This document shows, in pieces, positions 7,738 to 18,902 of a stretch of DNA of 64,000 bases (position 1 is the first letter of the stretch; each line of letters opens with the position of its first letter). Under the pieces are notes generated by a model. The model had not been told where the DNA came from and searched no databases. It saw only the letters and a program-made list of their open reading frames with translations. A program made the position numbers and the translations under genes. Source of the stretch: Microbotryum silenes-acaulis (Eukaryota > Basidiomycota > Microbotryomycetes > Microbotryales > Microbotryaceae); assembly GCA_003665825.1 (NCBI GenBank), contig QPFY01000012.1, positions 558,001 through 622,000 on the forward strand, given 5' to 3'.

Positions 7738-8565
7738 ATGAAGTTCTCCCTCGCTTTGATCGCGGGCTTGGTTGCTGTGTCCGTCGCCGCCCCCGTTCCC
7801 GTTGCCGAGGAGCAGGTTAGTCGTTGGATCGAGGACCAACGGTCAACTGTACGTAATGGAAGTTGTGATGCTGATTAAGGGCCTTTGTGCGATGCTTTTG
7901 CTTCCTTGTCACGTGAAGGCACTCGAGCCTCGATGGTGAGTTTACCCCCTTGCACGCGAACTTCCGTCGCCCCTCCTTGCATCTCTCTCGCCTCTTGTTG
8001 ACCCCACGTTCACTCGCTTCCATCTTCGATCTATCTGCGGTGCTTTCTTCAGGGGACGCGTCGTCTACGGTTCCGAAGCCGCTCCCACGGCTAAGCGAGA
8101 CCAGATCGAACCCCGATGGTCAGTTCACGCTCTCTCCGACACTCGAGGATTAACAGGCCCTCATCACCTTAGATCACTCCGCCTGACCCAACTAGAATGT
8201 CTTTTCCTACCAGGGGTCGTGTCGTCTACGGCTCTGCTGCTGCCCCTACGGCCAAGCGAGACCAGATCGAGCCTCGATGGTGAGTCGATGTGTCTAAGTC
8301 TGCTTCGCGCTAGCTAGCAGTGGCCTTCAACATGTTATCTGACCCAACTATTATGTCTTTCCTACCAGGGGTCGTGTCGTCTACGGCTCTGCTCCTGCTC
8401 CCACGGCCAAGCGAGACCAAATTGAGCCTCGCTGGTGAGTTTGCGCACTCATCCTTTCCGCCTTAGGCCCCGGGTCTCATACAGGACCTCTTCTGACCGG
8501 TCATGGTCCATCCATTCTCTAGGGGCCGCGTTGTCTATGGCGCCGCTCCTACTCCTACGGCCTGA
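7738..8565 (+). CDS. Secreted Kex2-type repeat-peptide precursor, one repeat per exon
   Basis: Six exons are proposed: 7738-7815, 7919-7935, 8053-8118, 8214-8279, 8369-8434, 8523-8565, encoding 111 residues. Exon 1 encodes a signal peptide (MKFSLALIAGLVAVSVAA) and a short pro-segment PVPVAEEQ. Exon 2 is 17 nt. Exons 3-5 are each exactly 66 nt and encode GRVVYGS-x-A-x-PTA-KR-DQIEPRW. Exon 6 ends the last copy with GRVVYGAAPTPTA and TGA. All four inter-repeat introns split the same Trp codon (TG|G), so every repeat exon can be lost or duplicated without a frame change. Cleavage after Lys-Arg would release three 20-residue peptides, each DQIEPRW-GRVVYG plus a variable Ala/Pro/Thr tail, and one N-terminal variant. 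No Cys and no CAAX box are present, so it is neither a cysteine-rich effector nor a basidiomycete lipopeptide pheromone. Similar architecture is known for yeast alpha-factor and Ustilago Rep1; the sequence itself I do not recognise. Confidence 0.82.
8053..8434 (+). repeat. Tandem exon-intron duplication inside the peptide gene
   Basis: Three 66-nt exons (8053-8118, 8214-8279, 8369-8434) are near-identical. The 3' ends of the introns before the second and third share CTGACCCAACTA, then TGTCTTT and CCTACCAG (8183-8213 and 8339-8368), so exon plus intron was duplicated as a unit of about 155 bp. Confidence 0.85.
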
Positions 8566-10407
8566 TCGAGCACGGCCGACTAGTGTGCTGAGGCGCCTGG
8601 CTTGGAGAATATCAGCGTTCGCCCAGCTTGCCGCGTACCTGCAAGCTTTCATCACGAGTCACAGTTATTATTTATTTTAAGATCACGACAACTTTCCCTC
8701 TTTAACGTATACTTCACGATTGAGGGCCATCAGGCAATCGCTGGCCTAAAACGCTGCTGCACATTCCCTTCTTTAATTATGTTGTCTCTTTCGGGGAAGT
8801 TGGGTCCTTTATTAGTTCAGTGGCTGTTGTCATTTATGTCACCTCTCACTACTTTCACTGGCGACCATGCGGGATCCAGGTCTGTCAACAGAAGTGAGGC
8901 CCGTCGTTATTGTTGAGTTGACCCTCGAGGAGTACACTCTGCATGCTCTGCAGGCTACACGAGCGCAAGCGCGCGCGGGCTTTCTCTTTAAGCTTCCTTC
9001 CGATTCGAGCGTTCTAGCGTATTGAACCAGATTCTAGAGTTCGTCGATCGCCGCTCGACATGCCTGCAATCGGACAGCCACAGCTGACTGCCAAAAGCCA
9101 CCCAATTCAGGTGTCGTCGGTGGCTGTTCAGGTGCCTTCAAGTTCCTACAGCCCACCAAGTACGCAAGCAGGGCATGTGATCAACGATTCGGACTCGAAA
9201 AACACGTGAAGTAAGTAGCTGAGTTGTCCTTGTATTTCCATACAACTGATTACAGTCTCAATCATATTTGCTTAGAATCCTACAGTTGCTGTCAGAACAA
9301 TGCCCCACCGCATCAAAACCCTACGGGCCGACCCAGGTTTAAGGGCATCAGTAGCATAACGAGCCTAGTCAGTAGCATAATGAAGTGATCGGCGCGATCG
9401 GCGGATTGGCCCCCAGCCAGCCAGGGGCTGGGGGGCAGCCAGGTCAGCGATGAGCTCTGCCGAGGCTAAAATTTGGCCTGACCGGTGGCTTGGCGAGATT
9501 GAGCTATGGGTACGTTGGGCAGGAGTTATGTAGGCTGCAACATACCTAGAAAGGGGCGCCGGCGTAACCCGGCGACCGTGGTGCCCGACGCCCGTGCGGA
9601 CCTACCTAAGAAATGGCGGGACCCTAGCGGGCGCTGGCGGGCGGACTGGGAATCTTGTTCCACGCGCCACGCGACCGCCTTCTGGAAAACTCCCCAGTGT
9701 TCCACTTGACCTTATAGAACACTAGGGCTCGGGGGGGCGCTCCGCGCCCACCTCCCTGCGTAAATGAAGGTTGTTGCGAGCTCCGCCCGCACCTCCCGGA
9801 CCGTGGGGGGGGGGGGGGGGGAGGGGGAAAGATCGGCGCGCGCGCGCGGGGCTGAGAACCTTATTTAGTTGCGCATTATTTTATGTAGATGTAGATGTAG
9901 ATTCTCTCATCTTGGGCTCCCTCGCATCGGACCCATTCCCCGGCCGTGACGTGACGTCCTTCTATCTACACCGTCTTGGGATCTGTTCGAGTCCATCTAC
10001 CACCTCCAATCGATCGGCATACACTCAGGGCTACGACACCCGTCGGACTCCGTTTGTTTGGACGTCGCTCCCGCCACCTCTCGCCTGTTCGGCAGCCACC
10101 ACGGCAATCTTCACGGCCTACCCAGGGCAGCGATTGCTAAGGGATATCGAGGCTGAGCTTCAGTATTTTCGGCAGCCCAGCTCGAAGTGATCAACATGCA
10201 AGTTCAAATGGCCTGCTGGTCGTATATAGCCGCCGAATGCGATGGCCAAACAAAAGGCTCATCCCCACTGTTCGGTCATGTTGATCGTGCTTCGCGGGGG
10301 GCTCGCGGGACAACCTGCAATGACCGGTACGATCGTCCCGCATCCAACAACACGAAGCTAACACGCGATTAATTGGTCTTTGCAGATCTAAGCCCTTGCT
10401 TGAGGAC
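8566..10407. other. Intergenic: 3' side of the peptide gene and 5' region of the first OPT gene
   Basis: No gene recognised. A GC-rich imperfect palindrome (GCCCCCAGCCAGCC...GGGGCTGGGGG) lies at about 9408-9438, a 17-G run at 9805-9821, and three copies of TAGATG near 9885-9902. A likely 5'UTR intron ends in TTTGCAG at 10385, just before the OPT start codon. Confidence 0.45.
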
Positions 10408-13400
10408 ATGTCTGGTCATGGCGAACCCCGACCTACGACGGCTGCACAGCGCGGGTCCAGTGCCCCCGTCTCGATGGACCATCATCGTTCGAAGGTGGAG
10501 GTCGATATGACGGCGCAAATGACCGGTGACGATGGAGACCCCGATTCAGGCATGTTCTTGTTCATGCCGCCATTCCAGGAAGCTACAGAACCGATTGTCT
10601 CTGGGCAAACTGCGGCGTCTCCGCTTCCCCTTGACCAGGCGCGTGTCGCAACTGCCCACGAGTCAATGTCTGCGGTAGACGTGCAACCACTATCCGCCTT
10701 GTCAGATCCCGACTCGACGATGTCACCGGCTGCTGCGTATGCCCTTGCCGCCCAGAATGGCGCCCTCGACGGGAATCTACGGCCCGCAACCAGCTATCGC
10801 CAAGGGTGGACCAAGCCCGAGATGCCGGATGGCCGTTTTGCAGAAGGAGAGTACGAGGAATCCCGAGACATCCAATTTGGAGAGTCACGCCGGACGAGCG
10901 AAGGCACCCACGAAATCGGCAAGCCTTTCCAATTCGCCACCGAGCGACAAATTCCCCCCGGCACGGCGCAATCTGCATCTCCGTTCGCATATCGACTCTC
11001 AACAACAGCTGTCCAGCTGACCGATTTAGGCGGCGACGGAGGTCCAGGACATGCAAGTGATGACGATAAGAGTCCCATCGGAGATTTAGAGTTCCCGGTC
11101 CGTCGTCACTTGGAGGAGGAGGAGGAGGAGTACGAGAACGATGATGAAGATGAGGATTCGCCATATCCGGAGGTCCGAGCCAGCGTTTCAAACTACGACG
11201 ACCCCACCACGCCCTGCGTCACGTTCCGAATCATTCTTCTCGGCTTCCTCGTCACCATCCTTGTCAGTGCGGCGAATGCGTACCTCTACTTCCGCTATCC
11301 CGCCCCCTTGATCACTCCGATCGTCGTCCAGCTCATCACGTACCCCGCGGGGAAGTTCCTGGCTTGGACGCTGCCGACGCGCGAGTTCAGGTTGCCCAAG
11401 ATCTGCTCCAGAATGGGATTGGGCGACGAATTCAGTCTCAATCCGGGTTGGTTCAATATCAAGGAGCACACCGTCCTTGTCATCATCGCAAACGTCGCAA
11501 CTGGGCCAGCCTACGGTCTCAACTTCATGATCACAGCAGAGAAGTTCTATGACATCTCGTACAGCTTCGGCTTCGACATTTTGTTCATCCTTACGACCCA
11601 GATGGCGGGCTTCGGTGTTGCGGGCTTGTGTCGTCGTTTCCTTGTATGGCCGGCGGCGATGATCTGGCCGCAAAATCTCGTCTACTGCACCTTGCTCAAC
11701 ACTTTGCACGCCGAAGACGAGAATGAACCCGGAGGAAGGGTCTCGCGATTTCGCTTCCTGACCTACGTGCTACTCGCTGCTTTCTGCTATTATTTCCTCC
11801 CTGGTGCGTATTCTTCTTGAATTCTGCTCAATTCTGCGCCGTGCTCATAGCCACTTCATTGATTCTGCGGACAGGGTTTCTCTTCCAAGCACTCTCGGCA
11901 TTCTCCTTCATTTGTTGGGCTGCTCCCAGTGAGTGACGCCTACACTCGAATATGGCCAGGGAACTCTATGCATTTGCTAACTCCGCCGTTCATAGAACAC
12001 CTGATTGTAAACCAGCTGTTTGGCGTCAATTCAGGACTCGGTGAGCTGCCGGATACCACACTGTATTATGAACGACGCGATGGTTTCGGTGCTGAACTTG
12101 AATAATTTGCTTGCAGGCATGTCCGGGCTTACCCTTGACTGGGCACAGGTCTCGTACATTGGTTCACCGCTTGTCATTCCTTGGTGGGCAATTGTCAACA
12201 TCTTCACGGCCTTCGTAGTCGCTTTTTGGGTCCTAGCGCCAATCTTATACTACAACAATGTGCGTGAACGGTCGTGCATTCATACCTATCAAGGAGTTAT
12301 CACTTACGTTCAGTCTTCTTCGCAGGTATGGGACAGCGCCTACTTGCCCATCTCGACCTCCTCCGTCTTTGACCGATTTGGGGCACCTTACAATACTTCT
12401 ACTGTCATCAACAAGGCCACTCTCTCACTGAACTTCGAGGCCTACCAAGCTTATTCGCCCGTGTATCTTCCCATCACCTATGCCATCTTCTACGGGGTCG
12501 GTTTGATGACAGCCTCAGCGCTCATCGTTCACACTGCCTTCCACCATGGACCCGACATTGTTCGTCGGATCAAGGCGTCCACCATACAAGATGACGACAT
12601 TCATATGAAGCTCATGCGCGTCTACAAGGAGGTTCCCGAGTGGTGGTACCTTATCGTAGCCGGTGTGGCCCTAGGGTTGTCGATTTGTGCAGTCGCCGTA
12701 AGTCTGAAGTACGAATGAGTAGTTTCGGTCGCAAGGAGTTGGCTACTCACCTCGATTTGGCTTGCGCAGGCATTTGATACAAGGATGCCCGTGTGGGGAG
12801 TGGTACTTGCTCTTGCGCTTTCGACGCTCTACACCATTCCTGGAGGATTTGTCTATGCGCTGGCCAACGTGGTGGTAAGCTGGAAGCACAAGCCTGCCGG
12901 TGCGGTGCTCGCGCTGATGGACGCCTGTCTTCTCTCAGATTTCAATCAATTTGGTCACACAAATTGTCGGGGGTTATTTATTTCCTGGGCAGCCTTTGGC
13001 CAACATGGTTAGTGCTTAGAACTTGCTCAGTTCCCATCAAGTATTGACCTTCCGCCCACCAGATTTTCAAAACATACGCTGCGCAATCGCTCAATGTGAC
13101 GCTCGCTTTTGTTTCGGATCTTAAGCTGGGTCATTATCAGAAAAGTAGGTCCACGATCACGCTTTTGGCAGATGTGGATGTTCCTGATCTCCGTTTTTTT
13201 TTTGTCCCGCAGTTCCACCTCGCATAACGTTTTACGGTGAGTGGTTATTCGAATGTAATTTCCTGCCACGATGCTGACAGTGGTTTTTATTCGGCCCGCA
13301 CGTAGCGCAACTTTCATCGACATTCCTGGCCTGTTTCGTCCAGGTTGGAGTGAAGCGACTACTTGTCTCAAACGTTCCAGACTTTTGCTCGCCAACTCAG

Positions 13401-14236
13401 GCGTCGCATTTGATCTGCCCTGGAGCACGAGTGTTTTACTCGTCGTCCATCGTATGGTAAGGGTAACCATACCAGGCCATATCACCGTGGCAAATGCTGA
13501 TGCTTCCGTTCACCCACTCTTCAAGGGGACTCATCGGACCACAGCGCATAATTGGCGTAGGGGCGTATTACTCGAAGCTACTGTGGTGGCTGTTACCCGG
13601 CGTACTTTTGCCGATTGCTGCGTGGCTTGCAGCACGGCGTTTTCCGCGCAGTTTCGCGCCTTTGATCAACTTCCCGGTCGCACTGGTTGGTGAGTGACAC
13701 AATCAATGGTACAGGCTTATCGCGCTTCAGGTTGGACTGACCGAACTTCGAGCCGATGTGCAGGTATCCAACTTGTCCCTCCCGCTACTGGAATCAACTA
13801 CGCATCGTGGTTCCTGGCCGGCTTCGTCTTTCAGTATCTCTTACGTCGTCGCCGATTCTTATGGTGGTCCAAGTACAACTTTGTATTGTCAGCCGGGCTC
13901 GATAGCGGTACCATCATCGGCGGCATCGTCATCTTCCTTGCCTTGGTGCTTCCAAAGGGCGGGACTATCTGTGAGACACGTCCTTAGTCTACATGCTTGC
14001 TTCGCAGAGCACCGGCGCTGACGCTTCACTTCAAATGCACTTTTTTTTGGTACCACCTTCCAGTCGTTGATTGGTGGGTTGTGCGGTCGCTTCACTTTTG
14101 TCTTCCTCGGTTCTGACCCACCCTGCTTTGTGTGTACAGGTGGGGCAACACGGTGTTCACGAATACGCTCGACTTTTTGGGCAACTCTTTCAAGGTGCCG
14201 CCCGAGGAAGGATTTGGGCGAACGACGTGGAATTGA
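10408..14236 (+). CDS. OPT-family oligopeptide transporter 1
   Basis: Fourteen exons give 972 residues: 10408-11803, 11875-11928, 11996-12040, 12117-12259, 12326-12697, 12770-12874, 12939-13007, 13063-13144, 13213-13236, 13306-13456, 13526-13689, 13764-13970, 14064-14073, 14140-14236. After an acidic, disordered N terminus of about 250 residues comes the OPT entry motif DSPYPEVRASVSNYDDP, then about a dozen membrane helices. Family blocks include NPGWFNIKEH, LVWPAAMIWPQNLV, VNQLFGVNSGLGMS, SPLVIPWWA, KIPPR, PPATGIN and DWWGNTV near the C terminus. OPT proteins import oligopeptides of about 4-5 residues or longer, or glutathione, with protons. The 10-nt microexon (14064-14073) is required to join ISF-VDW to WGN and is flanked by good splice sites. 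The ATG at 10408 follows a probable 5'UTR intron. It is the first gene downstream of the peptide precursor. Confidence 0.9.
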
Positions 14237-14772
14237 TGGACTCCTGAAATGAAATTAGACATTGGGCTTTGTGGGGTTTTGAGTGGTTGTCTGTGCTTGT
14301 TGTGTGCGTTTGTCAAATCCGTCTTTGTCTTTGAAATTTCTAGGTTGTATTGCTAGGCTTCACATTGCTGGATTTCGGTGTCGCGACTAGCTCGAGAAGT
14401 GCAACTCTAAAGCCACAGGTCACAGCATCACTTTGAATGAAACCGGTGCTCTACAGACTTCCGTGCTCAGCGCGTGCGGCGCACGGGCCCCTAGCCCCTC
14501 TCGAACGGGTCCGCCACGTGTGCGCTCGCGCGTGCCCCTGAACCGCGATCACACTAGCCTGATTCTTAGAAGTTAGCGCGCTTTATCTCTCCTTCCATAA
14601 TCGAGCTCCGAGGCGAGTGCGGAGAGTCAGACCATTTGCTCCGTCGTTCTACGGTCTGGACTAAGACGGTAGTGTGTCGGGGACTCAGGTTGCCCCTCCG
14701 CCCCCCGCGCCCTCCACCTCGTCGGTCCTCGAGTAGGCGGGTGAAACTCACGCGTCGACACCAGCCCGAGAC
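14237..14772. other. Spacer between the two OPT genes
   Basis: 536 bp. The 3' end of OPT1 and promoter of OPT2. No ORF of interest; CT-rich just before the second start codon (about 14690-14750). Confidence 0.5.
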
Positions 14773-17700
14773 ATGGCCCCGCGACCGAGCACGAGCCACT
14801 CTGACCGCCGCAACCTCGACCACGGCGTTGGTAGCTACGGCCACAGTGAAGATGACGACATGCATTCGGGGTCGGATGACGGGATGTTCTCCTTCGCTCG
14901 ACCGTCCACGGCGGATCAGCCGACTCGCTCCATCCCGTTCGGGGTGCCTTCGCACCCAAGCTCACCTCCAACACCCGACACCGTCACAGTTGCCCCTGAT
15001 GGCAGCGCACGCTCCACTCCGCGAAAACAGCTCAACTTTTCACGCGAGCACGACGAGGGCCTCGCCCCTTCGGATCGAACACATCAGGGGCCACCGCGAC
15101 CTTCGACGGGCAGCGTACCGCCAAGTGCGGGGTATAGGCTTCCTCGTAATGATATCGTGTTCGACAACGCGACTTTCTGCGTAGATCTGGGAGGTCGGCT
15201 GCGGGTTGGGTACCAAAACTCGGACTCGGAAGAGTCGTTGTCCGGTCACCACGGATTCGGGTCGTGCACATCCACCGGCCGCAGGTGCGACACGGAAGCC
15301 TCTTTCCAGTCAGAGTCACACGACGGGTCTCAGGTCGGATTGAACCCATTTGGCAAGAGTGTCAATCCGTCGCGCTGGGGAAAGTCAGACAGACAAAACT
15401 TTCGTTTGGAGAACATCGATGTCCATCCGAACCAGCCGCATGCGTCGAGCTCGTACGGCGACGGTAGCGACGACCACCTCGCAAAGGTCGTGCAAGTGAG
15501 CACTGACGCGGCTTCCGACAGTGGAGATATCGAAGAGGACTCACCCTACGCTGAAGTCCGCGCCAGTGTCTCCAACTGGGACGACCCCATCATTCCATCG
15601 CTCACGTTTCGGAGTTGGTTCCTCGGCCTGACCCTTTGCATCTTGCTGGGTAGTGCGAATACGTTCCTCGCTTTCCGATACCCCTCAGTGAGTCGATTAG
15701 ACTGCACCTATTTGAGGCTGCACCAGACTTACAGAAAGAACCTGGCAGCCTGCGATCACTCCTCTCGTCACCTTGATCGTGGCATACCCTCTCGGGAAGC
15801 TTTTGGCGATGTTGCTGCCGATCAAGGAGTGGTCCATTCCTCGATGCTTACGGCTTGGGACGACAATAAGTCTCAATCCTGGTCCGTTTTCCCAGAAGGA
15901 GCATGCGGTGATCGTCATGATGGCCAACGTTGGATTAACCCCCCCGTAAGCCTAAGAGTGATGCTTGTTAGACGTACATCTAGCTCGATCATTGCACATC
16001 CACGTGAACTGATGCCAGCCCCCGCTCCGGCCGATACCCAGCTACGCGCTCAACTACTCTGTGGCGTCCGAAGTGTTCTACAAGATCAAGTACAGCTTTC
16101 AGTTTGATTTCCTGCTCGTTCTGAGTTCCTGCATACTCGGGTTCGGTATCGCGGGCTTGTATCGCCGGTTCCTCGTCTGGCCGGCAAGTTTGCTTTGGCC
16201 GCAGAATTTGCTCTTGGCAACCCTCATCGCGACTTTTCACGCGGAAGAAGACGAGGAGCCAGATTCAGTGGGGATCCCTCGACTACGAGTGTTCACGTAC
16301 GTCATCGTGGGTGCGGCAATATGGTACTGGATACCAGGTACGCACTTCTCATGCGAGGGGCACATCTTCCTCCAACTAGCTGGACTGATTTCACTACCTC
16401 CCGTCCATCCGTGAAGGGTACATCTTCCAGGGCCTCTCCGCTTTCTCTTTCGTCTGCTGGATAGCTCCAAGCAAGTGCTTAATACGCTTCCACTTAATAT
16501 AATGCTTTCAGCTTGAGCTGATCCTCCCCCACCTCGATGATGTCTCCCACAGATAACGCGATCGTAAATCAGCTGTTCGGGGTCGACACGGGACTCGGGA
16601 TGTCTTTGCTCACCTTCGACTGGGCTCAGATCGCCTTTATCACCTCACCTCTTGTCATCCCGTGGTGGGCGATTGCCAACATCTTTGGCTGCTTCGTGGT
16701 AACCAACTGGATCGTCGCGCCGGCCCTGTACTACAGCGGCGTGTGGTCGACGTACTACCTCCCCATATCCGCAAGCGCGGTATTTGATCGGTACGGTCAG
16801 ATGTACAATCTCTCCAGAATCTTCAATCAACATGAGGCGACCATAGATGCTGCCGCATACACTGAGTATTCGCCGCTCTTTCTCACCTCGACCTACGTGT
16901 GCGCAGTCGGCCTCGCCCTTGCTCTTCTGCCGGCAGCGCTGACCCACACGGGGATATACCACGGCCGAGACATCTGGGCCAAGCTACGGGGGCGCCAGAC
17001 CGAGCGGGAGGATATACATAACAAGCTCATGAAGTCCTATCCCGACGTTCCGGACTGGGCCTACGCGTCATTCGCGGCGGCGGCGCTGGGACTGGCGATG
17101 CTCGCCATAGGTGTAAGTGTTTCCCAGTATAGTTCTGGTGTGGAGCGGTACTCTCGCGCGGTTCTGACTATCTACGGGGAGTCCTCAGTTATGGCCTACT
17201 AGAACGCCTGTGTGGGCAGTGCTGATCGCATTTCTGCTGGGATGCCTCGTTCTTCTCCCCGCCGGACTTGTGTATGCCATGAGTGCCACCCCGGTGAGTT
17301 CCCAGGAGTTACCTCGAGCTGGTGAAGTTAAATCAGCTGACCATGTTGCCAAGTACTCGAACAAAGCTTCAAGTCAATGTTCCGAGCGAATTACTAGCGG
17401 GGTACATGATGAAGGGTAATCCATCGGCGAATATGGTACGCCGCCGAAGCAAAGTTTAGGAGTTGGGATCAATCCCAGACTCTAATCATTCACGTACCAC
17501 TCGCAGCTGTTCAAGATTTACACTATCACCACTACCCAAGTGGGACTCAGCTTCGTACAGGACCTCAAATTTGGACACTACATGAAAGGTCGGTTCAAGC
17601 TTTCTCTTCTTAGGAGGCTCTCCTGAAACGGAAGCCAAAGGCTCACCTGGCGGACTTGTGCGAGTTTGCAGTTCCCCCCCGAGTCACCTTTCTCGGTAAG

Positions 17701-18768
17701 TGATCATCTATCTTCCATGATATTTGCTCAGTTCCACTGAAAGAGAGAGATCATCAAACAGTGCAAGTCGTCGCCGTTTTTGTCACTTGTCTTGCGCAGA
17801 TCGGGGTGAAGCGATGGCTGGTTGCCAACGTGGAGGACTTTTGTCAACGAGGGCAGAGTGCGCTCCTCGTTTGTCCAACTACTCGCACCTTCTACTCGGC
17901 GTCTATCATATGGTGAGAAAGGAAGCACATGATTCGGGGTGATCCTATCGCATCTGCTAACGCGCAAAATCACACCGTATAGGGGAGCTATCGGTCCTTC
18001 GAGACTGTTTGGACCGGGGAAACAGTACAGCCCGTTACTGTTTTGCGCCTTGGCCGGCGCTGTTGCCCCCCTTCTCCCTTGGATGTGTGAGAAGCGGTGG
18101 CCAAGAAGCTGGCTGGCCTATGTTTCTCTCCCGGTGGCGATGAACGGCGCCCTCGCCGTCACGAGCGCGAACGGAATCAACGTGAGCTCGTCTACCCCTT
18201 GGCTCTTCGTAATTGTCTTTTTGCAGTACTGACCCGAGGCGCTGGGTGTCTCGGAATCGTAGTACTCGTCCTGCTTCATTGTGGGCTTTGTCTTTCGTAA
18301 GCCACAATATAGAGCAGTCAGATCCTTCACTCTTCGTGATCGACCCGGCTGATGCAACTACACACCTGCAGAATACTTCTTGCGCCGTCGGCACTTCTCA
18401 ACTTGGTCCAAATACGTATACATCATCTCGGCAGGGCTCGACTCGGGGACCACGTTCAGCGCGCTCATCATCTTTTTCTCATTGATGCTACCCAAGAACG
18501 GGCAACTTAGTGAGTGTTGCCAGCGTACGGGAGGCAGGGAAACTACAGCAAGCTCATTGACGATCCCTCTGCCACCTCATCTTGATGGTTGAAGCACTCG
18601 ATTGGTACGTGTGGGCTCTCTCGAGTGACCAAAAATCGAATCGGCAAAGCTAATCCAAGAATCTGTTCGTCTAGGTGGGGGAACAACGTCTTCAAGAACA
18701 CTGCCGATTGGGCCGGTAGATCGCACCGGGACCCGCCCCCTCAAGGCTTTGGTCCAGATACGTGGTAA
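14773..18768 (+). CDS. OPT-family oligopeptide transporter 2 (tandem paralogue)
   Basis: Fifteen exons give 975 residues: 14773-15687, 15749-15945, 16042-16337, 16417-16470, 16553-17112, 17189-17293, 17367-17435, 17507-17588, 17672-17695, 17762-17912, 17983-18181, 18263-18296, 18372-18509, 18595-18604, 18675-18768. The N terminus is again long and Ser/acidic-rich, then DSPYAEVRASVSNWDDP opens the OPT domain. The same blocks as in OPT1 follow (SLNPGPFSQKEHAV, LVWPASLLWPQNLL, VNQLFGVDTGLGMS, SPLVIPWWA, VPPR, NGIN, DWWGNNV). The 24-nt and 10-nt exons are at the same positions as in OPT1, proving common origin. OPT2 lacks the OPT1 intron after the LVG segment and has two introns that OPT1 lacks, at GIN|Y and FQ|Y. 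The fourth intron appears to start with GC (GCAAGT at 16471). Confidence 0.88.
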
Positions 18769-18902
18769 CGAAGGCGAGAGGGGTTCCTGGCAGTACCAGA
18801 CAATTCGATCGTCCTTGATTCTTGTTTCACGGTGGCCCCGTAGTCGCTCGTTATATACTTTTGAGGTTGCGCAATTTACATCTTCCACACGTACTTGACA
18901 AC

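Noticed and set aside
7738..8565. Peptide gene as a basidiomycete mating pheromone
   Set aside because: Those precursors end in a CAAX box and lack a secretory signal; this one has a signal peptide, Kex2 sites and no Cys.
7738..8565. Peptide gene as a dikaritin (ustiloxin-type) RiPP precursor
   Set aside because: The repeat layout and a Tyr-containing VVYG core fit loosely, but no UstYa (DUF3328) oxidase gene is present in the window. Kept only as an open alternative.
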